A DNA stretch of 64,000 bases from Nostoc sp. FACHB-973 (GCF_014698115.1 NZ_JACJSJ010000004.1:106167-170166), one strand, 5' to 3'. Shown: positions 17,566 through 26,644, counted from the first letter of the stretch. Program-made: numbers and translations. Notes: generated from the sequence alone by a model not told the origin.

Positions 17566-18309
17566 TTAGAGAATTTGTGATAAAAATTTGCGTGTTCTTT
17601 CTTCTTTGGGGTTGCTGAAAAATGTCTCAGGGGTAGCTGACTCGACGAGAGTACCGCTATCCATGAGAATAACTCGGTCGGCGACTTCGCGGGCAAATCC
17701 AACTTCGTGGGTGACGACTACCATTGTCATTCCATCACGGGCGAGATTTCGCATTACGTCCAATACTTCCCGTACCATTTCTGGATCTAAGGCTGAGGTG
17801 GGTTCGTCAAACAACATGATTTTAGGTTGCATGGCTAAAGCACGTGCGATCGCCACCCGTTGCTGTTGTCCACCAGATAACTGTCCTGGATATTTGTGTG
17901 CTTGTTCTAAAATGCCTACTCTTTCTAATAGTTTCATCGCCGATTCTTGAGCTTGTATTTTTGGCGATCGCCTTACCCAAACTGGTGCTAAAGTAATATT
18001 TTGCAGCACGGTCAAATGGGGAAATAAATTAAACTGTTGAAATACCATTCCCACTTCTCGACGAATTGCTTCAATATTTCGCAAGTCATGACCAAGAGTA
18101 ATTCCATCAATTTCAATTCTTCCATCTTGGTATTCTTCTAAAGCATTAAAGGTGCGAATAAAAGTAGATTTACCTGAACCAGAAGGTCCCATCAAAACCA
18201 CAACTTCTTTGCGATTTACTGTCAAACTCACACCTTGAAGAACGTGGAATTTGCCATACCACTTGTGAACATTTTCAGCAATAATTATCGGTTTTTGTTC
18301 TGTTGTCAC
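17566..18309 (-). CDS. Polar amino-acid ABC transporter, ATP-binding protein
   Basis: A 247-residue ATPase with Walker A (GPSGSGKST), Q-loop (QQFNLFPH), signature [16 protein letters not shown], Walker B (IMLFDEP) and the switch His (VVTHE). It belongs to the GlnQ/AapP/BgtA group. It is last in the minus-strand natF-natG-natH order, separated from natH by ~750 bp of repeats. It probably energises the NatG-NatH permease dimer. In Anabaena an equivalent subunit, BgtA, is encoded elsewhere, so I give no symbol. Confidence 0.92.
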   Translation of the reverse strand: MTTEQKPIIIAENVHKWYGKFHVLQGVSLTVNRKEVVVLMGPSGSGKSTFIRTFNALEEYQDGRIEIDGITLGHDLRNIEAIRREVGMVFQQFNLFPHLTVLQNITLAPVWVRRSPKIQAQESAMKLLERVGILEQAHKYPGQLSGGQQQRVAIARALAMQPKIMLFDEPTSALDPEMVREVLDVMRNLARDGMTMVVVTHEVGFAREVADRVILMDSGTLVESATPETFFSNPKEERTRKFLSQIL

Positions 18310-18391
18310 AGATATGCACCTCAGAATTTTTTAGTAAGCTTGCTTTGTTGGATTTTAGCAGCTTAGCGGATTTACAAGCTTGGTTAGATGC

Positions 18392-18480
18392 CAATACAGT
18401 TCGGTTAAGGTTTTTTGATCAAAATTCTACATGACAAAGACGCGATAAATCGCCGTCTCTTGCTTAACCGAACAGTATTG
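18392..18480. mobile_element. 89-bp miniature element with 10-bp target duplication
   Basis: The ends CAATACAGTTCGGTTAAG (18392-18409) and CTTAACCGAACAGTATTG (18463-18480) are inverted repeats matching at 17 of 18 positions. Exact direct repeats GGTTAGATGC flank the element at 18382-18391 and 18481-18490. The interior is non-coding. A 10-bp duplication suggests mobilisation by an IS4-like transposase; the helper is not in the window. Confidence 0.9.
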
Positions 18481-18631
18481 GGTTAGATGCACAATGAGGA
18501 AGAATCCACAATTAAGAATCCAGGAATCAAAATCAAGAGTTAGAACTTACGCAAAACTACACGCTATAGGGGCAATTCATGAATTGCCCCTACCCGAAAA
18601 TCAGGGTTTCGGCTATTGCTTGCCTAAGTCC

Positions 18632-18943
18632 TAATACCATTTCACTAAAACCCTGATACATATAGATTTCGCGTAGGGGCACGGCAATGCCCATAGGTGT
18701 CAACTTAACGTGAAACCCTTGTAATGACGTTAGAGCAAACTTACTCAATTACCAATTAATCCGGAGTCACCCCACCCCGGCTTTGCTAACGCAAAACCTC
18801 CCCTCCCGAAAAGCGGGGAGGGGATTGAGGGGTGGGGTAAAACGGCTGTGGGACAAGGGTTTGAGCTTAAGTTGACACCTATGGGCAATGCCGTGCCCCT
18901 ACCAACGTATTTGTATCATAATTAAAGTGAAACGGTATAAGAG
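18632..18943. repeat. Composite nested inverted-repeat element
   Basis: Outer ends TAATACCATTTCACT and the complement of AGTGAAACGGTATA form one inverted repeat. Inside is a GTAGGGGCACGGCAATGCCC arm (from 18673) mirrored at 18881-18902. Inside that is a third pair, GGTGTCAACTTAA (18696-18708) and TTAAGTTGACACC (18867-18879), around a G/C-rich core. The layers look like successive insertions into palindromes. The left 47 bp (18632-18678) recur exactly in inverted orientation at 52453-52499. Confidence 0.8.
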
Positions 18944-19058
18944 TGTAGGGGATTGGAAATATTCAAAATTTGCTGTGGTGTTTCACCGTTTATTTATTCG
19001 CCACCGGACTCCAATGACTCCAATTCCCTTTTCTGAATTCTTTTTCAAAATCTCCTAA

Positions 19059-20234
19059 CTACTGACTTAACTGTTTTTCTAAACGCCGAGAAGCCAGCGA
19101 CATTGAGTAACAAAATATCCAGTAAATAAATCCAATAAATAGATAAACTTCTGCATAGCGACCAAGAAATTCTGGCTGTGCCAAGATAGAACGGGCAATA
19201 CCTGTGAGTTCTACTAATCCGAGCAAAGATAAGAGTGAAGTGTCTTTAAATAAGCCGATAAATTGACCAACAATCGCAGGAATAACGGCACGTAAAGCTT
19301 GAGGCAGAACAATTAATAAAACCACGAAAGCTGTATTTAATCCTAATGCTTTTGCAGCTTCAATTTGTCCCCGTGGAATTGATTGAAGTCCACCTCGTAC
19401 ATTTTCTGCCATGTAAGCAGCACTAAATAAAACCAATCCAGCAATTCCTCGTAATACCCGATCTAGCCGCACATCTGCTGGCAAAAATAAGGGAAGCATT
19501 ACTTGAGCAAGGAACAAAATCCCAATGAAGGGGACTCCTCTAATGATTTCAATGTAGAGGATAGAAAACCAACGCACTACGGGTAAATTACTTGTCCGCC
19601 CCAAAGCCAGTAAAACCCCAATGGGAAAGGAAAGCACAATACTAACTGCTGCCATTAGTAGGGTAAGTAGTAAACCATTCCACAAGTTTGTGGGTACAGA
19701 TTGCAAGCCAAATCCACCGCCAATTAACCACAAAATGACGGGAAAAGATAATAACCATAATAGGGAAAGCCAAGGAGTTAATACTTCAGCAAAGTTCCTT
19801 CCAACTCCAAAACCTGCAAATATTAAAACTGCAATTAATAGTAACTGTAAGCGGTATATCAAATCCAGTGGTAAAATAATCAATAAAACACCGACTATAA
19901 ACGCAAAAAAAGCAATTCCACGTCTTGTTAATTGTTGCTTGCTAAAGAAAACACCCCCAGTTATAGCCCCTAAAATCGCAGCGATCGCCAGCACAATCCA
20001 AGGTCGCCAATATAGCGTTTGAGGAAACCTTCCAACTAAAAATAAACGTAAATTAACCTGAATTATTGCCCATTGTGCTTGAGTCGTTGTCCAAGTTACT
20101 ATTCCTCGTGCTACCCAAAACAACAACACCAAACACACAACAGTTAACAAGCTGTTGTACCAAGTACTGAATAGGTTTTTATGCAACCACAACAATTTTG
20201 GATTTTGGATTTTGGATTTTGGATTGCTTGTCAT
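19059..20234 (-). CDS. natH: Polar amino-acid ABC transporter permease (NatH/AapM type)
   Basis: A 391-residue inner-membrane permease. The N-terminal half has several hydrophobic segments not found in short HisM-type permeases, a hallmark of AapM/NatH proteins. The C-terminal half is the BPD transmembrane domain with the cytoplasmic EAA loop (RGQIEAAKALGLNTAFVVLL). The first residues NPKSKIQNPK are encoded by a TTTTGGA short-tandem repeat. No internal Met is available before the membrane domain, so the repeat has entered the coding start. It should pair with the next permease. Confidence 0.9.
   Translation of the reverse strand: MTSNPKSKIQNPKLLWLHKNLFSTWYNSLLTVVCLVLLFWVARGIVTWTTTQAQWAIIQVNLRLFLVGRFPQTLYWRPWIVLAIAAILGAITGGVFFSKQQLTRRGIAFFAFIVGVLLIILPLDLIYRLQLLLIAVLIFAGFGVGRNFAEVLTPWLSLLWLLSFPVILWLIGGGFGLQSVPTNLWNGLLLTLLMAAVSIVLSFPIGVLLALGRTSNLPVVRWFSILYIEIIRGVPFIGILFLAQVMLPLFLPADVRLDRVLRGIAGLVLFSAAYMAENVRGGLQSIPRGQIEAAKALGLNTAFVVLLIVLPQALRAVIPAIVGQFIGLFKDTSLLSLLGLVELTGIARSILAQPEFLGRYAEVYLFIGFIYWIFCYSMSLASRRLEKQLSQ
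20196..20225. repeat. TTTTGGA heptamer repeat inside the natH start region
   Basis: About four tandem copies of TTTTGGA lie inside the first 13 codons of natH. The same heptamer is repeated at 63024-63060 in a non-coding gap. Confidence 0.85.
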
Positions 20235-20364
20235 TTAATTATTTATTCTCCCCATACCTTTGCTAGACTAATTTAAAAAATAATTCCGACAAAGGGAAAG
20301 CAAAAAGGAATTAACACTAAATCTTCCCCAATCTAAAATCTAAAATTTAAAATCTCAAATTGTA

Positions 20365-21291
20365 TTATCTCTCTTTAATTTGCACGGCGCGATTAAACAA
20401 ATTCATAACTAGAGAGATACTCAAACTGAGGATGAGATAGGTGAGCATAATCAGTAATATTACTTCTACAGCTCTCCCTGTTTGGTTAAAAGTAGTGGAG
20501 GCGACAAAATAAATATCAGGGTAGCCGATGGCGATCGCTAAGCTAGAATTTTTTGTCAAATTGAGGTATTGACTCGTCAACGGTGGAATAATTACCCGCA
20601 AGGCTTGGGGAAAAATCACCAGTCGCATCACCAACCCTGGTTTTAATCCTAGCGATCGCCCTGCTTCCCATTGTCCCTGAGGTACTGATTGAATTCCACC
20701 CCGGACAATTTCCGCAATAAACGCACCTGTGTAAAAAGTTAATCCCAACAATAAAGCTGAAAATTCTGGTGATACAGTAAACCAAGGAAGTTCTAAGCCA
20801 CTTTGACTCAGGCCAATAAAACCCCAAAGTGATATTTTATTTTCTGTTTTCGGAAAACTGAGGAAAACAGCAAAGTACCAAAATAACAATTGCAGCAGCA
20901 AGGGCGTATTACGGAAAATCTCCACATAAATCATAGTGATATTCCGCACCAGCCAGTTGTCAGAAAGTCGCGCAATTCCAGCGGTGATACCCACAATTGT
21001 GGTGAGAAAAATTCCTGCGATCGCCACCCGCAAAGAATTAATTAACCCCACCCATAACGCACGGCTGTAGGTATCAGTTGGCTTGTAGGTAATTGGCTTT
21101 TCACCAATTTCAAAAGAAGCTTGTTGGTTGAGAAAATCAAATCCAAACTGAATGCCCAATTGCTGCAAGTTGCGGTTAAGATTAACCCACAGTATTACTA
21201 CTACAATTACTGTTAAAAATACTGCAACAAATTGCAAGGCAATACGCCAAAAACGATTATCACGCCATATAGGCGGTTTTGAATTTGTCAT
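20365..21291 (-). CDS. natG: Polar amino-acid ABC transporter permease (NatG/AapQ type)
   Basis: A 308-residue inner-membrane permease of the AapQ/NatG type. An N-terminal membrane helix (FVAVFLTVIVVVILWVNL) is followed by a periplasmic stretch and the BPD domain, with the EAA-loop motif PQGQWEAGRSLGLKPGLVMR. It lies between the binding protein gene and natH, separated from natH by about 130 bp. It would form a heterodimeric channel with NatH for neutral and acidic amino acids. Confidence 0.9.
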   Translation of the reverse strand: MTNSKPPIWRDNRFWRIALQFVAVFLTVIVVVILWVNLNRNLQQLGIQFGFDFLNQQASFEIGEKPITYKPTDTYSRALWVGLINSLRVAIAGIFLTTIVGITAGIARLSDNWLVRNITMIYVEIFRNTPLLLQLLFWYFAVFLSFPKTENKISLWGFIGLSQSGLELPWFTVSPEFSALLLGLTFYTGAFIAEIVRGGIQSVPQGQWEAGRSLGLKPGLVMRLVIFPQALRVIIPPLTSQYLNLTKNSSLAIAIGYPDIYFVASTTFNQTGRAVEVILLIMLTYLILSLSISLVMNLFNRAVQIKER

Positions 21292-21301
21292 TGGTTATTT
21301 C

Positions 21302-21395
21302 TCCCTTATTTCCCTCATCTCCCCCATCTCCCCCATCTCCCTCATCTCCCCCATCTCCCCCATCTCCCTCATCTCCCCACTCCCCATCTCCCCAC
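21302..21395. repeat. CCCATCTCC-type tandem repeat between natF and natG
   Basis: About ten imperfect copies of a CTCCCCCAT/CTCCCTCAT unit fill the gap between the binding protein and permease genes. On the minus (coding) strand this is a G-rich GGGGGAGATG run. It could slow transcription or alter downstream expression, but that is inference. Confidence 0.85.
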
Positions 21396-21397
21396 TT

Positions 21398-22486
21398 CTA
21401 CCGAAACGGCGGAGAATAAAGCAGTCCACCTTTATTCCAGAGTTGATTTTGACCGCGAGCTAGATTAAGTTTTGTTTTGGGGCCGAGATTGCGATCGTAA
21501 ATCTCACCATAGTTGCCGACATGCTTAATTACTCGTGCTGCAAAGTCGTTTGTTAAGCCAAGTCCTTCACCAAGGTTGCCTTCTGTTCCTAAAAAGCGCT
21601 TAATCTCTGGATCGTTACTAGCGGCGAACTGACCTACATTTTGGGAAGTAATGCCCAATTCTTCGGCTTTTACTAGAGAATAAACCACCCACTTCAGGGC
21701 ATCACCCAGCCTAGTGTCTCCTTTTGCAACTGCTGGTGCAAGGGGTTCTGAAGAAATCACTTCTTCAAGAATCACATTGTCTGGTGGGTTGGGTAGGGTT
21801 GTGCGCCGAGAAACCAATGCTGAACGATCGGTTGTGATGCCATCGCAACGTCCTTGAGCGTAGGTAGCAAAGGTAGCATTAGCGTCTTCAAAGACAACGG
21901 GTTTGTAAGTGATGCCTCTTTTTCGCATTTGATCTGCTAAGTTCTGTTCGGTAGTAGTGCCAGTTTGAACACAAATAGCTTTATCTTTCAAATCTGTGAG
22001 AGATTTAATATTGCTATTTTTACGAACCATGACGCCTTGTCCGTCGTAAAAGACCACTGGTGAAAATTCTAGACCAACTGAAGTATCACGACTCAAAGTC
22101 CAGGTAGTGTTACGGCTGAGAACGTCTATTTCCCCAGTTTGCAAGGCTGTAAACCGCTCTTTGGCATTGAGATTGCGATATTCTACTGCATCTGGTTTGT
22201 CAAACAAAGCAGCTGCGATCGCCCTGCAAATATCTACATCAATGCCGCTGTATTTCCCGTCACTTCCCACAAAGCTGAAGCCTGGAATGTCACCACTAAC
22301 ACCACAAATTACCTGACCACGGCTTTTAATACTATCCCAACGATTTCTAGTTGCTGCTACTGGTGGATTACCGCCTGGGCTGCTAGCTGTATTTGGTGTT
22401 TGTCCTGACCCTCCACCACAAGCAGTAATGGTAAAGATTAGGGGAGCGATCGCTACAATGAAACCTGATTTATGCATAAATTTCAT
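21398..22486 (-). CDS. natF: Amino-acid ABC transporter periplasmic binding protein (NatF/AapJ type)
   Basis: About 362 residues with a lipoprotein signal (FIVAIAPLIFTITACGGGSG; lipobox Cys about 23). The SBP family 3 fold follows: RGQVICGVSGDIPGFSFVGS, GIDVDICRAIAAALF and the second-domain CDGITTDRSALVSRR. The long C-terminal part is typical of AapJ/NatF rather than HisJ. I use ATG 22486; the frame runs to a TTG at 22498. It captures amino acids for the NatG-NatH channel encoded downstream. A GTA-N8-TAC sequence lies just upstream. Confidence 0.92.
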   Translation of the reverse strand: MKFMHKSGFIVAIAPLIFTITACGGGSGQTPNTASSPGGNPPVAATRNRWDSIKSRGQVICGVSGDIPGFSFVGSDGKYSGIDVDICRAIAAALFDKPDAVEYRNLNAKERFTALQTGEIDVLSRNTTWTLSRDTSVGLEFSPVVFYDGQGVMVRKNSNIKSLTDLKDKAICVQTGTTTEQNLADQMRKRGITYKPVVFEDANATFATYAQGRCDGITTDRSALVSRRTTLPNPPDNVILEEVISSEPLAPAVAKGDTRLGDALKWVVYSLVKAEELGITSQNVGQFAASNDPEIKRFLGTEGNLGEGLGLTNDFAARVIKHVGNYGEIYDRNLGPKTKLNLARGQNQLWNKGGLLYSPPFR

Positions 22487-22498
22487 AGTTATAGACAA

Positions 22499-23094
22499 TA
22501 AAATGTATTATTCACTACAATCGTTTGAGTAAAAACAATTTGTTGCTTGTCATATAAAACTCTACCAGCCTCCAGGCTATATTTCTTCACCATTAAAAGC
22601 GCTAGTTGAAGTTTTTACTGATTTTTTAAAAGCCTGAGATATTTTGTGGAAATTGTCTTAATTTAGCTTCAACTTTCCACTTTTATTTAAAACGCTATCA
22701 GGATACTAGTACCGCCGTGAAGTCAAAAGTCAAAACATTGATATATCAAGGCTTGTGCCTGTTTGAAATGGTAAGTTTATTTACGCCGCGTTGTACTAGA
22801 TAGCAATCTGTCGATCAAATCTGGAAGATAATATTAAAATTCTAGCGATACCAATTCTATATTTTTTACTACCTAAGAGTTGGTAACAACCAATTATTGC
22901 ATCTTTAATAACGAACAAAAGAGCTTCATCAAATACTATTCACAGCCCAGGATCAAAATCTGTTTTTCTATCCCCAATGCCCCATTGCTCATACCCCATT
23001 CATCCATAAGTAGCCACACTAACTCAAACAACTACCACTCGCAGGTTAAACTAGGTCTGGTAACAGCTGCTCCACCATTCCTTATGAGGCTTTT
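22499..23094. other. Intergenic region upstream of natF
   Basis: About 600 bp between the divergent natF and the YbjN-like gene. A GTA-N8-TAC match to the NtcA consensus lies at 22505-22518. I see no convincing gene, although a frame is open at 22880-23131. Confidence 0.5.
22505..22518. promoter_or_regulatory. Possible NtcA-type site (GTA-N8-TAC) upstream of natF
   Basis: GTATTATTCACTAC matches the palindromic consensus bound by the cyanobacterial nitrogen regulator NtcA. It is 19 bp from the preferred natF start, closer than usual for activation at -41.5. A six-base match is expected by chance several times in a window this size, so this is only a candidate. Confidence 0.25.
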
Positions 23095-23652
23095 ATGGGA
23101 GCTAACCTCAAACAGATTGCCAAGTACTTAGATAACCTTGGTTGGGACTACCGTTTTGATGATGAAGAAGACCGTATTATAACAGGTGTGGAAGCTGATA
23201 ACTTAGAAGATTTTCTCATAGTTGTTCAGTTGGATGAAGAGGGAAAATTTTTCCGAGTATTTGCCCCTCAAGTTCTGGCAGGAATTCAAGAGCATCCTCA
23301 CAAGGCAGCTATCCTACAGACAATGCTTGCCATTTCCTGGGAAACCAAAATGTTGCAATGGGAGTATGATCCATCCGATGGCGAAATCCGTGCCATCATC
23401 GAGTTCCCCCTGGAAGACTCAATTCTCACAGAAAGGCAATTTCACCGTTGTCTGAGTGGATTAATTCAGATTGTAGATGGCATAGCTATCCCTCGCCTGA
23501 AAGAAGTTATGGCAACAGGCCTCGATCCAGGAAATATAGAACTTGGAGAAAGACTATTACTCAGTATCCAAGAAGAAGCTCCAGGATTGCTAGATTTACT
23601 AGAAAAGGCAATGGAAGCACGAAAAAAACGAGGAAGTTTTCCCAATGAGTGA
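23095..23652 (+). CDS. YbjN-domain protein
   Basis: A 185-residue soluble protein with a YbjN-like (type III secretion chaperone-like) fold: ANLKQIAKYLDNLGWDYRFD, then VVQLDEEGKFFRVFAPQVL and AILQTMLAISWETKMLQWEY. A helical C-terminal extension (ERLLLSIQEEAPGLLDLLEK) follows. The function of YbjN proteins in cyanobacteria is not known. The ATG at 23095 is weakly supported by a GAGG upstream. A DUF3318 gene follows 77 bp later on the same strand. Confidence 0.75.
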   Translation: MGANLKQIAKYLDNLGWDYRFDDEEDRIITGVEADNLEDFLIVVQLDEEGKFFRVFAPQVLAGIQEHPHKAAILQTMLAISWETKMLQWEYDPSDGEIRAIIEFPLEDSILTERQFHRCLSGLIQIVDGIAIPRLKEVMATGLDPGNIELGERLLLSIQEEAPGLLDLLEKAMEARKKRGSFPNE

Positions 23653-23729
23653 GACGGATCATCACTGAAATAGCTATACTCCAAAGTGATACCCTCACTA
23701 TATACTGAAATTTTCTGGGGCTGGATATT

Positions 23730-24374
23730 ATGACATCCTATGCAACCTCCTCTGCTAAAGCGGAAATGAGTGAACTCCGGCGGTTGAAAGGCTTACTACC
23801 GCCAGAATTGCAGAGCTGGGTCACGGTAGAAGGCACAACTGAGGTCAATCCACCCCTGATCCGCTGCGAAGAAATTGGTAAAGACCAAGTAGAAATTCAA
23901 ATTGACTTGGTGAAATGGGATGCCCTCGCAATGGATCAGCGTAATCTGCTGTTCTGGCATGAAGTTGCTCGCGTTCAAAATGACACAATTCCCAAAGATG
24001 GTTGGGAAATGGCAGCACTAGCCATCGGTTTAGGTGGTGCTGTCGGTGAATTATGGGTACAAGATGGATTACTTTTGGTGTTAGCTTTGGCGCTGTGTGG
24101 CGTGTCAGGCTGGCGATTATATCAAAAGAATAATGGGGAGAAGCAACTAAGAGAACAGCTCAATGCTGATGAAAAAGCGATCGCCTTGGCAACTCGTTTT
24201 GGCTATACCCTCCCCAACGCCTACAAGAGTCTTGGTAGCGCCTTAAAAACCCTGATTGACAATACTCCTAGCAAGCGTCAACGGTCGAAATACGAAGCAA
24301 GGCTCTCTGCCCTCAAACGCAGCGCTAATAAAGCAAAAGCTAAATCTAAAACGATGGATGAAGGCGCAGTGTAG
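23730..24374 (+). CDS. DUF3318 protein
   Basis: A 214-residue cyanobacterial DUF3318 protein. It starts SEMSELRRLKGLLP-like and has a metalloprotease-like helix (RNLLFWHEVARVQND), a hydrophobic stretch at about 100-130 (ALAIGLGGAVGELWVQDGLL, then LVLALALCGVSGW) and a basic, Lys-rich tail. It is probably membrane-associated. Function is unknown. It lies downstream of the YbjN-like gene and may share its transcript. Confidence 0.8.
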   Translation: MTSYATSSAKAEMSELRRLKGLLPPELQSWVTVEGTTEVNPPLIRCEEIGKDQVEIQIDLVKWDALAMDQRNLLFWHEVARVQNDTIPKDGWEMAALAIGLGGAVGELWVQDGLLLVLALALCGVSGWRLYQKNNGEKQLREQLNADEKAIALATRFGYTLPNAYKSLGSALKTLIDNTPSKRQRSKYEARLSALKRSANKAKAKSKTMDEGAV

Positions 24375-24614
24375 GAACCAGAAAGTAGGTTGGGTGGGCG
24401 ATACCCACCCCTAAAATATCTCAATAATTGACCGTGGTAACTTCAGATTCTTGCAAGGTGCTTTTTGATAGCTCGCAACTTTATCGAGCAACAAAAGCTT
24501 AATAAAAATTCATATATTGATTTTATTAACAAAATTTAATATAAATTTATATTTTCCTTAACGATATCTTTAGTAAGACTTACCTTTTATATAGCCAAAT
24601 ATAAACAGGCTATT

Positions 24615-25412
24615 TTACAGTTGGTTGAGCATTTTATGTGTCTGGGGTATTACCCGCACTTGCTTAAGAGACTGTTTCATCAAGGCTTGCCACATCAAAA
24701 CTCTATCGGGCGCAGGGGCAAGCGCAGGTATTGGAGAAAATTGTTCAGACTCTATCAAAGGCGTAACAGGCTGTAAAAATACTGGTATATCTGGACTCAC
24801 ATCTGCCACTAGCAGAGCTGAACGTTCCAACTCAGCAGGATCTGTGTTTTGAGACACAATTATCTTGACAAAAACATTTAAATATGATTCATGACATAAT
24901 TGGAGAAATTTAGCATGTTCTTGCCAATGACTTTCACCGCTGACACTGGGCAACTTGAAATCCATCCCCACGGAGTCTAAGTAGGGGAGAATCATCGCCA
25001 GTTGTTCTGGGCGGTGTCCGCCAGTTTCTAAGTATATAGGTAGACCAGTTATGGCTCGCACTTCGGGTAGAAACTGCGTTAAAAATTGGGCATGAAGAAG
25101 TGGTTCGCCCCCCGTTAAGCTAATGCTATCGTGTAGAGAAGGTAGATTTTGTCTTTGAACCCATTCTACTAATATGGGTAATGGGACGGGATTAGAGTAA
25201 ATTTCAAAGTCGCGTAATCCAGGCGATCGCTCTATCCGACAATTAAGAGGTGCATTCCAAGTGTGGGCGCTATCACAAAAATGACAGCGCAAATCACACA
25301 AAGCAAAACGAATAAAAATCTGACGTGTTCCGACATTGAGTCCTTCGCCTTGAATGGCAGAGAAGACCTCAACTAGGCGTGCGGTGGATGTAACCGTAGT
25401 TTTAGCAATCAT
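24615..25412 (-). CDS. queE: 7-carboxy-7-deazaguanine synthase (radical SAM)
   Basis: QueE makes 7-carboxy-7-deazaguanine from 6-carboxytetrahydropterin in queuosine synthesis. The radical SAM cluster motif C-x3-C-x2-C is at Cys39, Cys43 and Cys46 (LCDLRCHFCDS). It is preceded by the substrate signature EVFSAIQGEGLNVGTRQIFI and followed by LTGGEPLLH, the SAM-binding GGEP. Length 265 is normal. It stands alone, convergent with the DUF3318 gene. Confidence 0.93.
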   Translation of the reverse strand: MIAKTTVTSTARLVEVFSAIQGEGLNVGTRQIFIRFALCDLRCHFCDSAHTWNAPLNCRIERSPGLRDFEIYSNPVPLPILVEWVQRQNLPSLHDSISLTGGEPLLHAQFLTQFLPEVRAITGLPIYLETGGHRPEQLAMILPYLDSVGMDFKLPSVSGESHWQEHAKFLQLCHESYLNVFVKIIVSQNTDPAELERSALLVADVSPDIPVFLQPVTPLIESEQFSPIPALAPAPDRVLMWQALMKQSLKQVRVIPQTHKMLNQL

Positions 25413-25594
25413 TTGATCAGAGTAACGCGATCGCGTTGCGTCGGCACAACAGCAAGAATATTTTTTAGCTTCTTGTTCTATTGTGAATCGTCGCTAGCGA
25501 TTTCCAATCTGAGAAACAGCAAATAATAATTAGTCCTAATTACACTTAAGTAATTTTCAAAGGACAGAATAATGTTTGGCAGATCACATTATAC

Positions 25595-26644
25595 ATGGCA
25601 ACGAAAGTGCAGAGCTTCATGACTAGCCAACCGACAGAGGTCGATTTTCCAGTTCATTCCCTAAACGACACGGTTATAGTGCAGGTGCCGACACGGTTGA
25701 GCGTGCTGGAGGCTTTGGCCTTTAAGCAAACCTGCCAAAACTTAATCCAACCGAATTCATATCCCAAGCAAATCATCATTGACTTTGAGCAAACTACTTT
25801 TATGGATAGTAGTGGTTTGGGTGCCTTGGTCAGTAATTTTAAATACGCTCAGGCTAAAGGTATTGGATTCAGACTGCGGAATGTAACACCCCAAGTGATG
25901 GCAGTTTTAAAACTCACGGGATTGGATCAAGTTTTCCCCCTAGAGTCTGTAGACAATGAGTCGCCAATAGAACAACAAGATTTAAAAGATAACCGGAGGA
26001 CAGTTTCCCGTCAAGTAGAGCAGTTGCCCACGACTCATCCTTCCGTAGCATCTTGGATGAAACGATTCTTAGATATTATCGGGTCAGTGGTTGGGTTATT
26101 AATTACAGGAATTTTGTCGATTCCCATTGCGATCGCTATTCAAATTAACGATCCCGGGCCGATTTTATTTAGTCAAACCCGCTGTGGTTGGATGGGAAAA
26201 CGGTTTAAAATTTGGAAATTCCGCTCAATGTGTGTGGATGCAGAAGCAAAGAAATCCCAAGTCAAAAACCAAGTGCAAGGTGCCTTTTTCAAGAATGAAA
26301 ATGACCCCAGAATTACCAAGGTAGGGCGTTTTTTACGGCGAACTAGTCTTGACGAACTACCCCAATTTTGGAACGTCCTCAAAGGGGAAATGAGTTTAGT
26401 TGGTACTAGACCACCCACACCCGATGAAGTGGAACGCTATGAAGTACCAGAGTGGCAACGTTTAGATGTCAAACCCGGTATGACTGGCGAATGGCAAGTA
26501 AATGGCCGCTCTACAGTCCGTAGTTTTGAAGATGTAATTCGCCTAGATTTGCAGTATCAAAAAAATTGGAGTTTGGTTTACGATTTAAAGCTAATTTTCA
26601 AAACTATAGCGATTCTGTTTAATAGAAACAGTGGTGCTGTTTAG
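25595..26644 (+). CDS. STAS domain fused to a polyprenyl-phosphate sugar transferase
   Basis: A 349-residue two-domain protein. Residues ~25-120 are an anti-anti-sigma STAS domain with the phosphorylatable Ser in TFMDSSGLGALVSN (about 72-73). Residues ~150-349 are a WcaJ/WbaP-type bacterial sugar transferase: KRFLDIIGSVVGLLITGILS is the membrane re-entrant helix, GKRFKIWKFRSM and RRTSLDELPQFWNVLKGEMS are catalytic motifs, and LVGTRPP closes the core. Such enzymes load the first phosphosugar onto undecaprenyl phosphate for exopolysaccharide. The fusion suggests Ser-phosphorylation or partner control of polysaccharide initiation. Confidence 0.9.
   Translation: MATKVQSFMTSQPTEVDFPVHSLNDTVIVQVPTRLSVLEALAFKQTCQNLIQPNSYPKQIIIDFEQTTFMDSSGLGALVSNFKYAQAKGIGFRLRNVTPQVMAVLKLTGLDQVFPLESVDNESPIEQQDLKDNRRTVSRQVEQLPTTHPSVASWMKRFLDIIGSVVGLLITGILSIPIAIAIQINDPGPILFSQTRCGWMGKRFKIWKFRSMCVDAEAKKSQVKNQVQGAFFKNENDPRITKVGRFLRRTSLDELPQFWNVLKGEMSLVGTRPPTPDEVERYEVPEWQRLDVKPGMTGEWQVNGRSTVRSFEDVIRLDLQYQKNWSLVYDLKLIFKTIAILFNRNSGAV

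Larger units (their letters stand above)
18310..19058. other. Repeat-filled gap between natH and the ATPase gene
   Basis: About 750 bp without a gene. From left to right it holds an 89-bp miniature element with 10-bp direct repeats (18382-18490), a hairpin of GGGGCAATTCATGAATTGCCCC (about 18570-18592), and a composite inverted-repeat element (18632-18943). The transporter operon has evidently been a target for repeated insertion here. Confidence 0.8.

Noticed and set aside
22880..23131. An 83-codon plus-strand frame upstream of the YbjN-like gene.
   Set aside because: It overlaps the start of the YbjN-like gene, and its translation (Asn, Ser, Tyr, His-rich) looks non-coding.
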